From Moniliophthora roreri (lineage: Eukaryota > Basidiomycota > Agaricomycetes > Agaricales > Marasmiaceae), in contig LATX02000188.1 in the NCBI GenBank assembly GCA_001466705.2, positions 372,001-436,000 of the forward strand: a stretch of DNA of 64,000 bases. Reading direction: 5' to 3'. Of this stretch, positions 36,345 to 48,819 are shown piece by piece. The notes below the pieces were generated by a model. The model was not told where the DNA came from. It worked only from the letters and a program-made list of their open reading frames with translations, and ran no database searches. Each line of letters starts with the position of its first letter. Within the stretch, counting starts at the first letter, position 1. The position numbers and the translations under genes were made by a program.

Positions 36345-37594
36345 TGGCAATGAGCAGTAGTATATACAACAACTGTACGTGTAGCATGTAGAATCATTGT
36401 AGAAGTTCGACGCTGACGATTGTTCTTGACATGAGAATTGTCATTTCGTGGCCTGCAGAACTAAGGAAGAGACAATTTGAAGCGGAAGACGTGCTATGCT
36501 TGAGGTTTGAAGTCCTATTCATACTTTTTTGATCACACTTTCACGTAAACCATCAAGATTCGCAATTTCCTAGTGGAATGTGCATAGGTCGAATAAAGAA
36601 CGAGGCAAGGTAAACCTTAATTGCGATATGAACCGTTTTAGACCAAAAACTGCGCTCAAGCCTTGTAAGCAACTTCCCTCTATGCGTTGCTTCCGTTATC
36701 CCCCGCCAGACAGTCAGCTTCTATCGTATCAATCTGGGCTGGCATAAGCACCAAATACGTCTCACGAGTTGTCTCAGCCTGTATCGCCGTGTCCAGAGGG
36801 GCTGTAGATGCAAGCGCTCAGCACGGAGACGACCAAAGCGACACGGACGCTCACATCGACACGATGTGAAGGTTTCCCATTCGAATACATTGCGAATTGA
36901 GGTTGACAAGGAGTGAGTTGATCCAGGCTGTCGGGCTCTCTTGGTCGAAAAACACTGCACTGACTCAACATCATTGCGAATCTTTCATCTTGCCGCATTC
37001 TTGCGTCCCACTCGCTCGCCTTTTCGATAGTGCTTCAAAAGTTCATCTCCGTATCTAGAGAGCACCAAAGGATGTTCCTACGAGGTTCTTATATACCACA
37101 AGGTTCTGCTGATTCGTTCGAAGACGCCTTGTACTCCAGAAAGAGTCGCAATTGCTACTTGCAGATAGCGACAAAGAGACGTTGAAGCCACAGACCTAAA
37201 GGCGCGATGGCGTGGGAAGTTCTTTAATTAAAATATTCTCATCGAGGCGGCAGTACTCGAGTCGAAGAAAAGGGAGCACGCCGTTGGCGTTTTCGTGAAT
37301 ACACATTCTTCAGACTTGCTGCTGGAAAAAGGAAACTAGCGAAATACATCATACATGCCCGTCAACGGGACCTATATTATTGTTGAGAATGAGGATGAGA
37401 ATGAGTATATACACATAGGGTATCTCTATCTGTGGAATCATTCAAATGTCATGATCAAGCAAAAGGGGAAAAAAAGTATAAAGAATGAGCATACATATAT
37501 ACCATAGATCAATCATAGGTCATATCATAAAACAACATCATCATCATCGTACTGTGCCCAGCACGCGCACAACCAAAAAGCCAAAAAACATGAC
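36345..37594. other. Convergent intergenic region (1.25 kb)
   Basis: This lies between the 3' ends of the Sec14-like gene and the unrecognised minus-strand gene. Short frames on both strands (around 36690-37000) carry no motif and do not join to anything. From about 37380 the sequence is AT-rich with simple repeats (gagaatgaggatgagaatga; catcatcatc). I see no RNA gene. Confidence 0.35.
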
Positions 37595-40265
37595 TCAGGG
37601 TTTCCAAACGGGCCTCCCACCGCCCTTTGAAATAGAACCAACACGACTAGCCGGCCTCGATCCCGCCTGTGAATCCATCTCTTCAAAACACTTTACCAAA
37701 TCCCTCACACTCCCACTCGACGATTTTCTCTTGACTACTCTCTCCTTCTCCTTCTCTGGAGTCTCGATGTGACGCAACTCTGCCAACCGCTTAACCTCCC
37801 TCTTGACTGGAATATTTGAAGCAGGGAGTGGAAGATCAATGTGCGTTAGATCTTCGACACTCTTTTCTAACCGGGAAGGAGCAGGAGGCGGACGAGCCGG
37901 TGTCTCGATGGGAGCGCGAGGTTTTGGAGGAGGGGGTGTGGGTAGACCGGGACCGAGGGTGCGTTTCGGGGGCTGGGGTGCGAGTTTGGTAGAGAGTGTA
38001 GGAAGGTATGAAAATAAGATGCCTTTCATTCGACCGCCAAGAGTTGGTTGAGGAGAAGCTACCGCTACCTCCCTCGCCTCCTCAATCAAATGTCCATACC
38101 TCGGCGCTCTCAACGCAGAGAATGGTGCGCTGGGTCCAATAGGACTTGGTAACACGTACGTCTCCGGGGGGCCTCTCTTGGATGGTGTAAACTCCGGTGT
38201 AGCAAACCGCCTTGAAGACGCAGGAAGGGTCAGTGGAGTAGCAGGCGCACCAACCACCCCTCTCATCTGTTTCTTCCTAATGGCCAGCGCACGAGCGTGT
38301 ATTTCTTCTCGAGGCCAGCCTACAAGACCTTCCTCACCGCCGATGAGATCAATAAACCGATCTACGACGGCGTCAATATCGACATCTTCTACTGGAAGCA
38401 GAGGTTCATCTTCGGAAAGAGGAATACGCAAATCGGTAAAGCAGCCATCGAGGAACTTCCAATGGTCTTTGTTCCATTCTGGCGAACCTGTTGCTTCAGG
38501 TTTCTTTGGCGTCTGTGTGGGTGCTTTGCGGAGGGGTGTGGACAAGGAGAATGACGCAGAGGCTTCGTCTAAAAGATCGTGTAGAGCGTCATCTCCCAGT
38601 GCAATACTCTTCCTGCGAGGTGTCTTGGTCTTTCTGCCGACTTTGGTGATGCCACCTCCGCCGATCGTCTTTCTGCGTAAATCGTCTAACGTCTTGTGTT
38701 TGGGTTTGGGTTTGGAGAGAAGACGGGTGTAGCAGTCATAGTCGTGCTATGAGTAATTCGATTAGCGATACGAATGAGAAACATGAAGAGTGAACATCTA
38801 CTTGTTTGAGAATAGCTACAGCTCTTGCAGCTGCGCGTGGATCTGCAGAGGTTATTTTAACGACGGATGGGTCTTGATCGTCTTCGTCCTCTGAGCTACT
38901 TTCGTCGTCGTGTACTGCGACGAATTCCTCCGGCTGCGCGTCTACCTGTTCATCTGGGCGTGCCTCTTCCTCTTCCACTGCGGGCGTTACCTCTTCCTCC
39001 TGTTCCACCACGGGAGATGAATCACGAACGCCAAACAAAGCCTTGGCGCGTTCAAACGCGAGAGATTCTCGTCTACTCTTCTTTCGGGGAGAGACGGACG
39101 TACGGGGAAGACCGAAGAGTGAGAGGTCGCGAATGAGAGGAGATGACGGTACGGGTGGTGCAGGTTGCGCTTCGTCGTCGGGCGGGAGAGATAGTTGCCG
39201 AACTTCTGCTTCCTCAGCTTCATCGTCGTCGTGTGGACTATCACTAGGACTCGGACTCGTCCTCCCACTTTCCCTTGCGCTCCTGTCTACCTCGTACGGA
39301 TATGGACTAATGGGCCTTCCCCAATTATCCATTCGTTCCTTTGTCCTTGCATCTGGTGGATCTGGTTTGGTAAGGATGGTGAGTTGACGAAAGTGACCTG
39401 TGTATTCGCCTTGTCCTAAGATGCCCTCATCCTCATCTTCCGAATCGGTAGAAAAGCCATTGTTTGGCAAATCATAAGACAATTTCTGGATAGGTGGGAG
39501 AGTGAAATTGGGAATGGGACCGTCAAAGTCAAAGGATGTGTCCATGGGAGAAGAAGTATCGAGGTTGGCTGGATTATAGGATGTAAAGTCCAGTAGGTGA
39601 GGTGAGGATGGTGGAGGAGGAGATGAAGGGGGTAGACTTGAGCTTGGGGATTCGCTGGGTAGTCTACGTGGGGGTTCGCTTAGGAGCAATGGGTCGTCTG
39701 TTGGACTGGCTGGCGGCATGGGGGCATGAAGATCGAGATCTGGGGGAGGTTCGGTCTTTATGCGAAGACCTCTGGTAGATTTCCTTCGCGATGACTTGGA
39801 TTTTGTAGGTGAAAGAGTGATTTCTCTGGGAGATTCGAAACGGTGATTTGGGGGAGAGTAAGGAACTGGACTTGGACGTGGGTTGAAAGGAATGAAATCT
39901 GCATTTGGATTGTGAATGTGTAGCTGTTTTCGTGGTTTTGGATTTGGCGTAGCTTGTGGAGTAGTTGTAGTCGTTGTGGACGTCCTCTTGCGCTTTGAAC
40001 GAAGTATTTCTTCTGGAGGTGGGCTGATAAGTTGCCGTGCTTCATCGTCTACGCCTTGATTGTCCTGAATGCCCTTCATTGGCTTTCTGAGATCAATGCG
40101 AGGTCCTTTCGAAGGCGATGACTGCTGTATCTTGCCCTTGTTCTTGTCAGGCGACTTGTTCTCCATCTTGTCACAATGCAACGAGGTCAAGGGTTGAACA
40201 TTACACGTGATCGCAACCATTGTTCCACGGTGGGAATCCACGCGCGTCCTTTCGTCCGCTTTCAT
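37595..40265 (-). CDS. Unrecognised Pro/Ser-rich, probably nuclear protein
   Basis: I do not recognise this protein. Two long minus-strand frames (40265 down to about 38800, and about 38744 down to 37595) join through one intron, with donor gtagatg after LKQ and acceptor atag before HDYDCYTRLL. The result is about 840 residues. The first 500 are rich in Ser, Pro, Asp and Glu, with many SP/TP sites (SPTKSKSSRRKS, RTSVSPRKKSRRES), Thr runs and acidic stretches. After the intron comes a more conserved-looking block: TLDDLRRKTIGGGGITKVG, RRKSIALGDDALHDLLDE and NKDHWKFLDGCFTDLRI, then Pro-rich tail. The start could instead be the internal Met of MENKSPDKNKG. Many CDK-type sites and basic clusters suggest a nuclear cell-cycle substrate, which is inference. 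Confidence 0.7.
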
Positions 40266-40393
40266 TAGTTATATGTGTATTGCGAATACGTATGGCAGCA
40301 GGTATGACAGGGTGATATGTATGTATGTAGAATGCACGCTATGTATGAATACGTTAAATAAAACGAAACACTGGGACTCCAAGTAGTTCTATT

Positions 40394-41592
40394 TTACCAC
40401 TCAAATTCTCTACAACACCATGTTAAGCTTGGTAAATTGACGTAAGAAAACATATGCTTGCTTACCCAGTGCATTTCGAAAACAAATAATCCTTTCCGTT
40501 AACATGTATCATTCCGTCCTTGAGTATGCATTTCCACTTGTTCTTGACTCGAGCAACCTGTCCATATTACAACTCGGTCAGCGTTGCAGAATGCTTTCAT
40601 AACCACTGCAATACCTTGTCATAGGTGCAAAATACAATATCAGCGTCTTGAGACGTCCCCTCTTCGGCTTCTTCATCATCGCCTTCATCAGAATCGTCTA
40701 GATCGCTATTGATGGCTTCATCGCCGGCAGACGCAGAAGTCCCCTGTGATTGAGACTGGGGTTGAGGAAGAGAAGGATGCTTTGAACGAGGGGCATAAGA
40801 TGGTGGAGAGGGTGAATCGTCCGAGTCATCAGACGGTCCGTCGAGCTGGGGAATACGACCACCACTACCACCATTGGATGGTGCTGCTGTCGCTGCCGCA
40901 GGAGCAGGAGGAGAAGCGGACGAAGCCACTGGCTGAGGAGACGTACTGTTGGCTGGAGGAACGTACGGTCGACCTAGATGTATACCTGCACCATTGGCTG
41001 CTGTCGCACCATTCGATTGCAGTGTTGGCGGTGGTCCTGGTGGAAACGATATAACACTCGTTTGCCCGCCATACTGCGGGGGTCTACCGACAGCGACACC
41101 GTTCAGCTGTGGACCAGGTAAAGCTGGCAAGGTGTATTGACTCGTTGCACCGAGCATGTATCGTTGATCCCCAGACTCGGTTTTGACTTGAACAGATCCT
41201 GGAGGTGCAGCTGCGTAATGTGCATAGTGAGGGTGTGCCCCTGGGGGCATGAGGATGTGGGGGTACGGGTGGTGTTGTTGCGGCTGAGCAGGTTGCTGCG
41301 GTGTTTGTTCAAACTCTGCGACACGGGATTCGAGGACTTTCTTCTCCCATTTCTGTTTAGAAAAGAGGTGGTCAGGAGACGCAATAAGTAAAAAGAGCAC
41401 GACTCACCGTCTGAAGTTCGCGAAAGACATCGTCGCCAACACCATACTCCTCGAATTCGGGCTTGATTCCATTCATGACATCTTCAATGACAGCGCGGTA
41501 GATTTGAGGCTCGAATGGAAATGCATGATTAGCTCCACCGAAGAGCTACAAAGGGCCCAATCACTGCTGCTCACCACGATTTTATTCGACAT
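40394..41592 (-). CDS. TOA1: TFIIA large subunit (Toa1)
   Basis: The large (alpha/beta) subunit of general transcription factor IIA, which stabilises TBP on the TATA box. The start is the ATG at 41592. The first exon encodes only MSNKIV; a weak GAG-ended acceptor then joins it to PQIYRAVIEDVMNGIKPEF, the family four-helix N domain, followed by FRELQTKWEKKVLESRVAEF. A long Pro/Gln/Ala/Ser linker follows, then an acidic stretch (DLDDSDEGDDEEAEEGT). The C-terminal beta-barrel is DADIVFCTYDK, VARVKNKWKCILKDGMIHV and KDYLFSKCTG. The final coding exon is about 16 nt (EFEW then stop, 40394), matching the conserved Toa1 ending. An alternative acceptor at ctttgtag would insert LFGGANHAFPFE. About 330 residues. 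Confidence 0.9.
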
Positions 41593-41912
41593 TGCTGACA
41601 GAGACACTCTCAAGCATTAAAAGGAAAATGTTGCACACTCTCTTTCGATTGGATTTGTGCTTTTTTAAAACGCTGAGCACAGCTTGAGCTCGACGACGAC
41701 GACGACGGGCGCAAAGCGGGCGACAGACGTGGTGGGAAGAAAGAGAGAGGGATTGCTTATATACCAAACTTCGGTGACGGATGGCGGCGGAGTCGCCGGA
41801 CCTTGGCCGGACTACTGTGATAATCAGGTCTAGTCCAGGGCCTCTCCGGCGTGGACACTGGCAATTGCCGACCAGACTCCCTTTCTGACCTCCTCATCAT
41901 CGGCGGCAAATT

Positions 41913-43000
41913 ATGAGTTTCCAAGACGTCGAGGCTGGCATCCAGCGTTCAACAAATTCCCCTCCATCTCCCCAGTCTCCCGAAGATGCTGCATTTCTTT
42001 CTCTCCAGTCTTCCCTGTCTCTTCAGGTCTTCAAGATGAATGCCAATGTCCAAGGTATTCTCAAGTTGGTTGATCAACTGGGCACAACGAAGGATTCTGC
42101 CGCGCTCAGGAAGAGACTGTATGTCTGCATAACTAGCTGAAGAGAATGGTGAAGCTAACAAACACTCTTCAAAAGGCACGATTTGACAGAGAGTACGCGC
42201 GCAATGGCAAAGCGTGGTTCAGAAGACCTAAAGAAGCTCACTGTGCAGCAACAGTCGCTTGTTCGTTTCCACGTTGTTGCTGAACGTACAAGTTGATTCA
42301 TTCTTCAACTCTTTACAGCCACATCAGAAGACGGCCCTCCAGAAGACTTCGCACGACCTCCAAATGTCACTAGTAGCATTCCAGCGGGCGCAGCAAGTCA
42401 GTGCTGAACGACAGCGGACGGTTGTACAAGGCGTCAAGATGGCTGTGGAGGACGATCGGTCGTGCGTTCCTAATATCTCAGTGCCTTTTGCATCTTGGCT
42501 TCATTCGTTATTAGACCTGAGGCAGAACTAGGAAGTTCGCCCGAGCAACGCCAGGCACAGCTTTTGCAGACCCAATTATCTCCTCACGAGCTCGCATATC
42601 AAGAATCCCTAATACAAGAACGGGAGGCCGACATACAAGAAATTGAGACCGGTATACATGAGCTTGCGGAGATTTTCCGGGACCTTGGAACGTTGGTACA
42701 TCAACAGGGGGGAATGCTTGGTACGTCTGCCACTCTTTTCAACCTCGGGGCCTTTGAACTAATCACACCACCAGATAATATTGAATCAAATATTTCTTCT
42801 GTTGCGGTCGACGTTTCACGAGGTGCAGAAGAGCTCAACACCGCTTCGGATTACCAACGCAAAGCAGGCAGGCGTGCAGCATGCTTGATGATTATCCTCG
42901 TGATTGTTGTTGCTATTGTTTTGCTCGCGGTGAGTGATATATCCTTCCATTTTTTGTATCTTCGTCGTCTCACTCGTTTGTGCATTAGGTGTTGTCCTAA
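41913..43000 (+). CDS. Endosomal Qa-SNARE (Pep12/syntaxin-7 type)
   Basis: A membrane-fusion t-SNARE for endosome/vacuole traffic. The start is the ATG at 41913 (MSFQDVEAGIQRSTNSPP). The N-terminal Habc-like helices include LQVFKMNANVQGILKLVDQL, RAMAKRGSEDLKKLTVQQQS and SHDLQMSLVAFQRAQQ. The SNARE motif runs from EREADIQEIETGIHELAEIF to LVHQQGGMLDNIESNI, with the zero-layer Gln in HQQGGMLD. A basic stretch (QRKAGRR) precedes the C-terminal anchor MIILVIVVAIVLLA. The last coding exon is only 12 nt (Val-Leu-Ser-stop, ending 43000), after an intron with donor gtgagtg. One intron uses an AAAG acceptor. Pep12 is the closest match by eye; Tlg2-like identity is less likely. Confidence 0.88.
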
Positions 43001-43048
43001 CGGATAATGTCTGTTTCACTGATTATGGTATAGACACTGTGCTAATTA

Positions 43049-43552
43049 TTGATAAATATGTACGAGTCTTCATTGTTATACCCATTGCGTAATACAGGCT
43101 TGGTTTCCCTAGTGGTCCAATTCTGCGCCTTCAACCAAGATACTTGTCTACGTTTTCAGCGATACGCTTCGATCGTCCTCTCTCCCAGCCCTGAACCTCT
43201 CGGCACTATCAGGACCAAAGCCACTCTCGTAGAGCAATCCTCCCGCAGTAAGATAAAAAAGAGTTCGGTAAAGACCGGATTCGCGCCAGTCAAAAACAAG
43301 TCGTTATCCCTCGCCTCACTGACGATCTCTGAAAATCCCTCGTTTCCCTTTGCAAAAGACGCGGCCTCCTCTTCTGGTTCAACTTCACGACAGGACCGTA
43401 CATCTTCTACGGCCAAATTCATTCTTGAATTTGTGAATGTTGGGGCGGGCAATGGGAATGGGATAGATGCGCATCATTGTGCCCTGGACTGCGGCGAGTT
43501 CGACCCATTCGCAACACCGGGCGCGTCAAAGTGGGTGGTGTCGAGGCATTAA
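43049..43552. other. Open frames on both strands, unassigned
   Basis: A plus frame (43049-43552, 167 codons, Ser-rich) overlaps a minus frame (about 43422-43156) that encodes an acidic, better-balanced peptide beginning MNLAVEDVRSCREVEPEEE. The two are near mirror images, so at most one is real. Neither has a known motif. The plus frame starts only 49 bp after the SNARE stop codon and could be 3' UTR. Low support for either. Confidence 0.2.
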
Positions 43553-44501
43553 GCAATGTGCAGGGAATCTAAGATGACAGAGTACGTTGGGGAGTTCTGA
43601 ATGAAGGACACGGTGTAGTGCGGTGTTCCATCAAGTTTGATTCGACTCGTTTAGCTGTGTCTGTGTTGTCATCGAATTCAACGTGGGGTCACTGTGAATA
43701 GGATACGTTCTGTACCCTTAGGATCAATTTGTGGGTTGTGGTCAGCGAAAAAGAACAAACCTCATGGTTAAGACCCATGGAGGGGAAGCCATCTCAGGGT
43801 GAGAGAATTTGAAATCGTAGAGGGTAGTCAGCAGAGTTAGAAAGCTATCGAGTTTCAGGCCTTTTTATACCCGAGGATGCTGACACGCATTCTACAGAGT
43901 GCGCCAGGATTTTGCTGTAGATAAAAAATAATAAGACGACGCATCTAGTAGATTTATTCGCAGACGGCCATTCTTGAGTCGTGTGAGCGATGCGATCCAA
44001 AGGCAGCGGGATGATAGGCACGTTATGCGGACGAAAACTACAATCTCGGACTTGAATTGATGCGTTGGCTGCCGCACGATGTGTCCAGATAACAGCCCAA
44101 GGGATTCGGCTTGCAATAGCATAGCAGAGCTTGTTCTGATCTCTAGGCATTCGTGTCTCCTGACATGCCACCAAGTTAATGCATGTTTGGACTCGTTCAA
44201 GACCACATTACATGATACCTTGTAGTTGTTGCGTAGAGCATAGATACAGTGGGCTTCGTGTGATTCCATTGAGTGGCGTTTGGACAAAAGGTGAGCGATT
44301 TGGTCGAAATCCAGATTTGACCCATTTTTTCACACATCCACATCCACCAGCGTGGGACACTTGCAGATTTTTTGCAAACGCGCCAAATTACTCTCCGCCG
44401 TCGTCGACCTCGCGCTCGCCGCAGGCTTACCTTTTCTTTTCCTCGACTCACTGTCGTAGTCTTCCCTCCTTCCCTTCCATCTCCCCCTTCCCCGGCTAAC
44501 G
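43553..44501. other. Intergenic region upstream of NOP58
   Basis: No gene is visible. Short minus frames (43845-44287) lack motifs. The last 150 bp (about 44330-44495) are strongly C/T-rich, as often seen at fungal transcription starts, and should be the NOP58 promoter and leader. I looked for a box C/D or tRNA-like element and saw none that I can support. Confidence 0.3.
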
Positions 44502-46631
44502 ATGTTGGTACTCTACGAAACCGCGATGGGCTACTGCCTATTCAAAATGTCGGACTCTGCAGCAGGCATGAAGGAGGAAGAGCTAAGAGGACAATTCGAC
44601 AGTGCTGAAAGAGCCAACAAATTGTATGCGATTCCTCGCTATCGAGTTTAGAATTTTTGTACTCAACAAGAATTCATGAATCTAGACTAAAACTTAAAGC
44701 CCTTCACCGATTCACGTCTACTGCAACTGCAGTTGAAGATATGACTGCTCTTCAAGAGGGAAAACTTGGACCAGGTCTCAAAAAATTCCTTTCAGACGAG
44801 ATAGTAGAAAAGGGAAAAGGGAAAGAATCATTATTAGTCGTGGACAAGCATCTAGGTTCTTCTTTCCCGTTAACTGCACATGCTAAAGATTTTTGACTGA
44901 CCTGTTTGGTTTTGATAGGGAAATCCATCTCAAAAAAGCTCAGCATAAATGTCAAGACCGACAGTGAATACGAGGAAGTATGGAGAGGTATTCGCTCACA
45001 ACTTGCAGCACTCCTCGACGGTTTGGACCCCAAAGATTTAGCAACCATGAGTTTGGGTCTGGGGCACTCATTATCGCGGTAAGCCTTCTTCCGCATTCCG
45101 CCAGATCTCATACCAACGTCCATCTCCTTGCTTAGATTCAAAATAAAATTCTCTCCGGATAAAGTCGACACAATGGTCGTTCAAGCAATAGCACTTCTAG
45201 ACGATCTAGACAAGGAAATTAATATCTACGCCATGCGCGTCAAGGTGTGTCGGTATCTATTTGCATTGACTATTCACCAATCTTTTCGTTGTAGGAATGG
45301 TATGGCTGGCATTTCCCTGAAATGGCCAAGATCATAGTCGACAACATCGCCTATGCAAAAGTCATCCGCGCTATGGGTACAAAAAAATTCCACGCTACCC
45401 TATATCCACTAATTCACTCTTCTCTTCATCCAGGCTTCCGCACCAACGCCTCATCCACCGACCTTGCCTCCATTCTCCCCGAAGATCTCGAAGCCGTCCT
45501 CAAAGCGGCTGCAGAAATATCTATGGGTACAGAAATATCCGAATCGGATATGGCCCACATAAACTCTCTCTGCGATCAAGTCATCTCAATATCCGCATAT
45601 CGAACGCAACTAGCAGAATACCTTCGAAACCGTATGAACGCGATCGCACCCAATCTCACCGCATTAGTGGGTGAGCTTGTCGGCGCAAGACTGATCAGCC
45701 ATGCTGGCAGCTTGATCAATCTTGCAAAACATCCCGCAAGTACCGTCCAGATCTTGGGAGCGGAAAAGGCGTTGTTCCGTGCCCTAAAGACGAAGCACGA
45801 TACCCCGAAGTATGGGTTGATCTACCATGTTCGTGTTTCGACTATCCTCTTCCAGGACGAGTTTACTAAAAGTCTATACTACACCTAGGCCTCACTCATT
45901 GGCCAAGCACCGGCTAAACTCAAAGGAAAAGTGCGTGATTTCCTGAGCTACCCGGAGGGGGGGTGTACACTGACAGTCTCCTAGATGGCACGAATGGTCG
46001 CTACAAAAGCCGCCCTTTCGATACGTGTCGATGCACTTGCCGACTCTGAAGTCAAGTCAGAGCCCGATGCACCCTCAATAGGTATTGCACATCGTGCCAA
46101 ACTTGAATCACGGCTTCGGGCCCTTGAGTACTCGGATGACGCTGCCGGGGCACGCCGGTTTGCTAATGCTGATAGAAAGCAGCAGCAAAAGTTTGAGATG
46201 AAGGGAGAGACAAAAACCTACAATACGGCTGCGGACCTTGTTCCAACACAACGAGAAACGCCAATGGAGACTGCGATCAAGGTGGTGCAAGACGTCAAAG
46301 AGGAGAAGAGGCGTGCCAAGGAAGAGAAGAAAAAGAAGAAGGCTGAGAAAGAGGACGCAATGGAAGTGGACGGTGAGGAGAACAAGAAGGAAAAGAAGGA
46401 AAAGAAGAGAAAGCGGAGGGAGAGTGATATGAACGGTGACGTTGAGATGGATGAGGCACCCAAGGTCAATTTCTTTTCCCCTGGTACAACTGTCACTTAA
46501 TCAGCCTTTTACAGGAAACGGAGGAGGAAAGAAAGGCACGGAAAGCGGCAAAGAAGGCGGCAAAGGCGGCGGCTGCAAACGGGGAAGACCAGCCGAAGAA
46601 AAAGAAAAAGAAGTCGTCAGACGCACAGTGA
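44502..46631 (+). CDS. NOP58: Box C/D snoRNP core protein Nop58
   Basis: A nucleolar core subunit of box C/D snoRNPs that works with Nop56, fibrillarin and Snu13 in rRNA 2'-O-methylation. The start is the ATG at 44502 ([18 protein letters not shown]), the typical Nop58 beginning. Following exons carry [37 protein letters not shown] and [20 protein letters not shown]. The NOSIC/Nop region reads [37 protein letters not shown] and [20 protein letters not shown]. Next come [20 protein letters not shown], then [21 protein letters not shown]. The C-terminal tail is KKE/D-rich; a last intron (donor after APK, acceptor ttacag) leads to [17 protein letters not shown] and [11 protein letters not shown], stopping at 46631. 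Reading through that intron would truncate the tail. About 570 residues. Confidence 0.92.
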
Positions 46632-46967
46632 ATCGACGACTGGTCTTTATCCTTCTGTATCTACTCTAGTATATTTTATCATACTCTTTAGTGTCGTTGT
46701 ATCTAGAATGTTCACCGTGGTGTGAAAGGTTAGTAGCACACGTGCGAAGAAAATATTTGACGCGAATTATTCACAGGCGCTCACTCTACGTCTCTTCAAT
46801 CGCCATTTTGGACGCTACGAACTTGGAGGTCCTTCGAAAGTCCCTCAAAAAAAAGAAGTAAGCAATCACGTCGAAAAAAGTGTCTAATTTTTTTTTTACC
46901 TTTCTGCTTCGAGAAACTGGCGAAAAACGCGTCTTCCCTGTACTGTCCATCCGTTCGTTCCCTTCCC
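46632..46967. other. Short intergenic region
   Basis: A 336-bp same-strand gap between NOP58 and the F-box-like gene. It contains two T- or A-rich runs (caaaaaaaagaag near 46847 and ttttttttt near 46890). The promoter of the F-box-like gene must lie here. No other feature is seen. Confidence 0.3.
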
Positions 46968-48819
46968 ATGGCGCCAGCTCCATGCACTACAAGGATTCTG
47001 AGCACAGTCTTGTGCGACAAGTGCGAGAATACATTCGTTGGTCGCGCACCGCATCCTACTCCCACGTCCGACAAATTTCGTTCGGGTACTCTTTCAGAGG
47101 TCGAGATATCCCAAGCACTCCTACTCTTGCAAGAAGACGAGATGGAACTGAAACGCTATGACGAGGAACTTGCGACGCTCGGGAAGGCCATAAGGAAACT
47201 AAAGTCAGAAAGGACGTCGCTTCTGGAGTCTGTTGCCAGACGGCGCAGCCTGGTTTCACCAATGCGGAGAATCCCTCTCGAGATCTGGGATTTGATCTTC
47301 TCAGAAGCTGTCGCATCGTGGCCAGGACCTTCACGAACCATATCTTCCCCACGTTATTCACTTTACGTGCATTATGATCATGGCGATACGGAAACTCTGC
47401 CCAGGTCTGGTGAGGTTTTCGCACCGTCGATGATACTGTCGCATGTGTCATCTCAATGGAGAACTATGTTATTCTCGATGCCTCATCTGTGGTCTTCCAT
47501 TTCTGTGGATATCTATGGATTGACCACGGATATCTCCTCAATCATGAAGATGTTTTTCAAGAAGTCAGCTCGGTATCCGCTCACAATCGAGATCAAGGAT
47601 TCTGGATGGGAAGCGCATCCGGACCTTGACCTCAAGTTGAAAATGATGGAGGAGTGGGGTTACGACCTCGAGTCTGTTGGAGACTGTTTTTGGGGACTTG
47701 ATGGGACAAATGGACCGGTGTCAAGCTCTTCGTCTTGATTTTGGAATGAACCTTGGAGGCAGACGAGTAGGACGTGTCCTTAGTAGCATGCCTTCCTCCA
47801 ACGTTCGGTCATTCCTGATTCTCCCCTCCTTCTCCAACAAATCGTACGACGCCATCACCCCCGCTTATAATTCCCGCTGGTTTTGGAACGCACTTTCTAG
47901 TGCACCCGAGCTTAGCCACTTAGAAACGGTCAGACTCCATGACTTTGGGAGGGTCCCGATGCATCAGATTACTTCTCTCGCAATTGACCGTCCAGGGGGA
48001 TTATGCCGTCTTTTGGAGGGACTATCCGGATGCACCCGGTTAAAGGAGTTGTATGTGAAAGGTGTCAATGACCTTGGTTCCGAAGTCGTTACGCCCATTG
48101 AACTTGGCTCTCTACGGAAGTTCATAGTCTCCTTCAACAATTACGGTGCCGGTAATGATCAGAGTGCCGGTTCCCTTCTGGACTCCCTCACGTTACCATC
48201 CCTTATCACCCTCGAAATAGAGGCGTGGTTTGGACTATCGGCCTCGAACGGATGGCCATGGTCTCCTTTACATCGTTTACTCCAGAGATCTTCCTGTGCT
48301 CTAGAAGGGTTATCATTGAAGGTCTCCGGGCTCGTTTTGGCCCCTGGCATCTCATATTTGCGAGAGATTTTCCGCATAACCTCAATCCTCGCAGCACTCA
48401 CTCTTGATCTGCGTGAAGATTACGGGCAGACTGAGGAGGCTCTGAGAGTTTGCGTATACAACTTGCTTTCCGGAATCACTGTTGCTTCTTCCCTCACAGA
48501 GGGATGGTTGATTCCGAAGCTGCAAAGGATCAGCCTTCGCATTCATCAACGTAATCACCCCCTCCAGAAAACCAAAGTAGGGGAGGATGTATTGTCTTTC
48601 GCGGAGTCGAGGTCCAGACAGAATTTGGCCACTTTAAGAGGCAAGATGTCTGCTTTATCGGAGTTATCATTGACGTTTCACAAGAGTCCTGGATGCATCG
48701 AAAAGCATAAGCAAGGACTTGCGTCTCCTCTGGCACGGGATGCACTCCTACCACGACTTCGTCAGCTCACGGCGAGCGGGATGACGTGCACTTTGGATGA
48801 ATTCGTCGAGTTCAAGTGA
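46968..48819 (+). pseudogene. F-box-like protein gene with a frameshift
   Basis: This resembles the large agaricomycete families of F-box proteins: a heptad-rich helix, a short F-box and a leucine-rich tail. The start is the ATG at 46968. The helix is EDEMELKRYDEELATLGKAI. The F-box core is MRRIPLEIWDLIFSEAV, and it is followed by LSHVSSQWRTMLFSMPHLWS. The first frame (256 codons) runs off at 47738 with FWGLDGTNGPVSSSSS. The second frame takes over at 47677 (LETVFGDLMGQMDRCQALRL) and reads on in matching style to 48819 (MTCTLDEFVEFK), including LSHLETVRLHDFGRVP and LSGCTRLKELYVKGVND. The two overlap by 60 nt, and no GT-AG pair bridges them. The simplest reading is a one-base frameshift near 47670-47680. 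It is a pseudogene unless the shift is a sequencing error. A truncated F-box peptide would remain possible. Confidence 0.7.
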
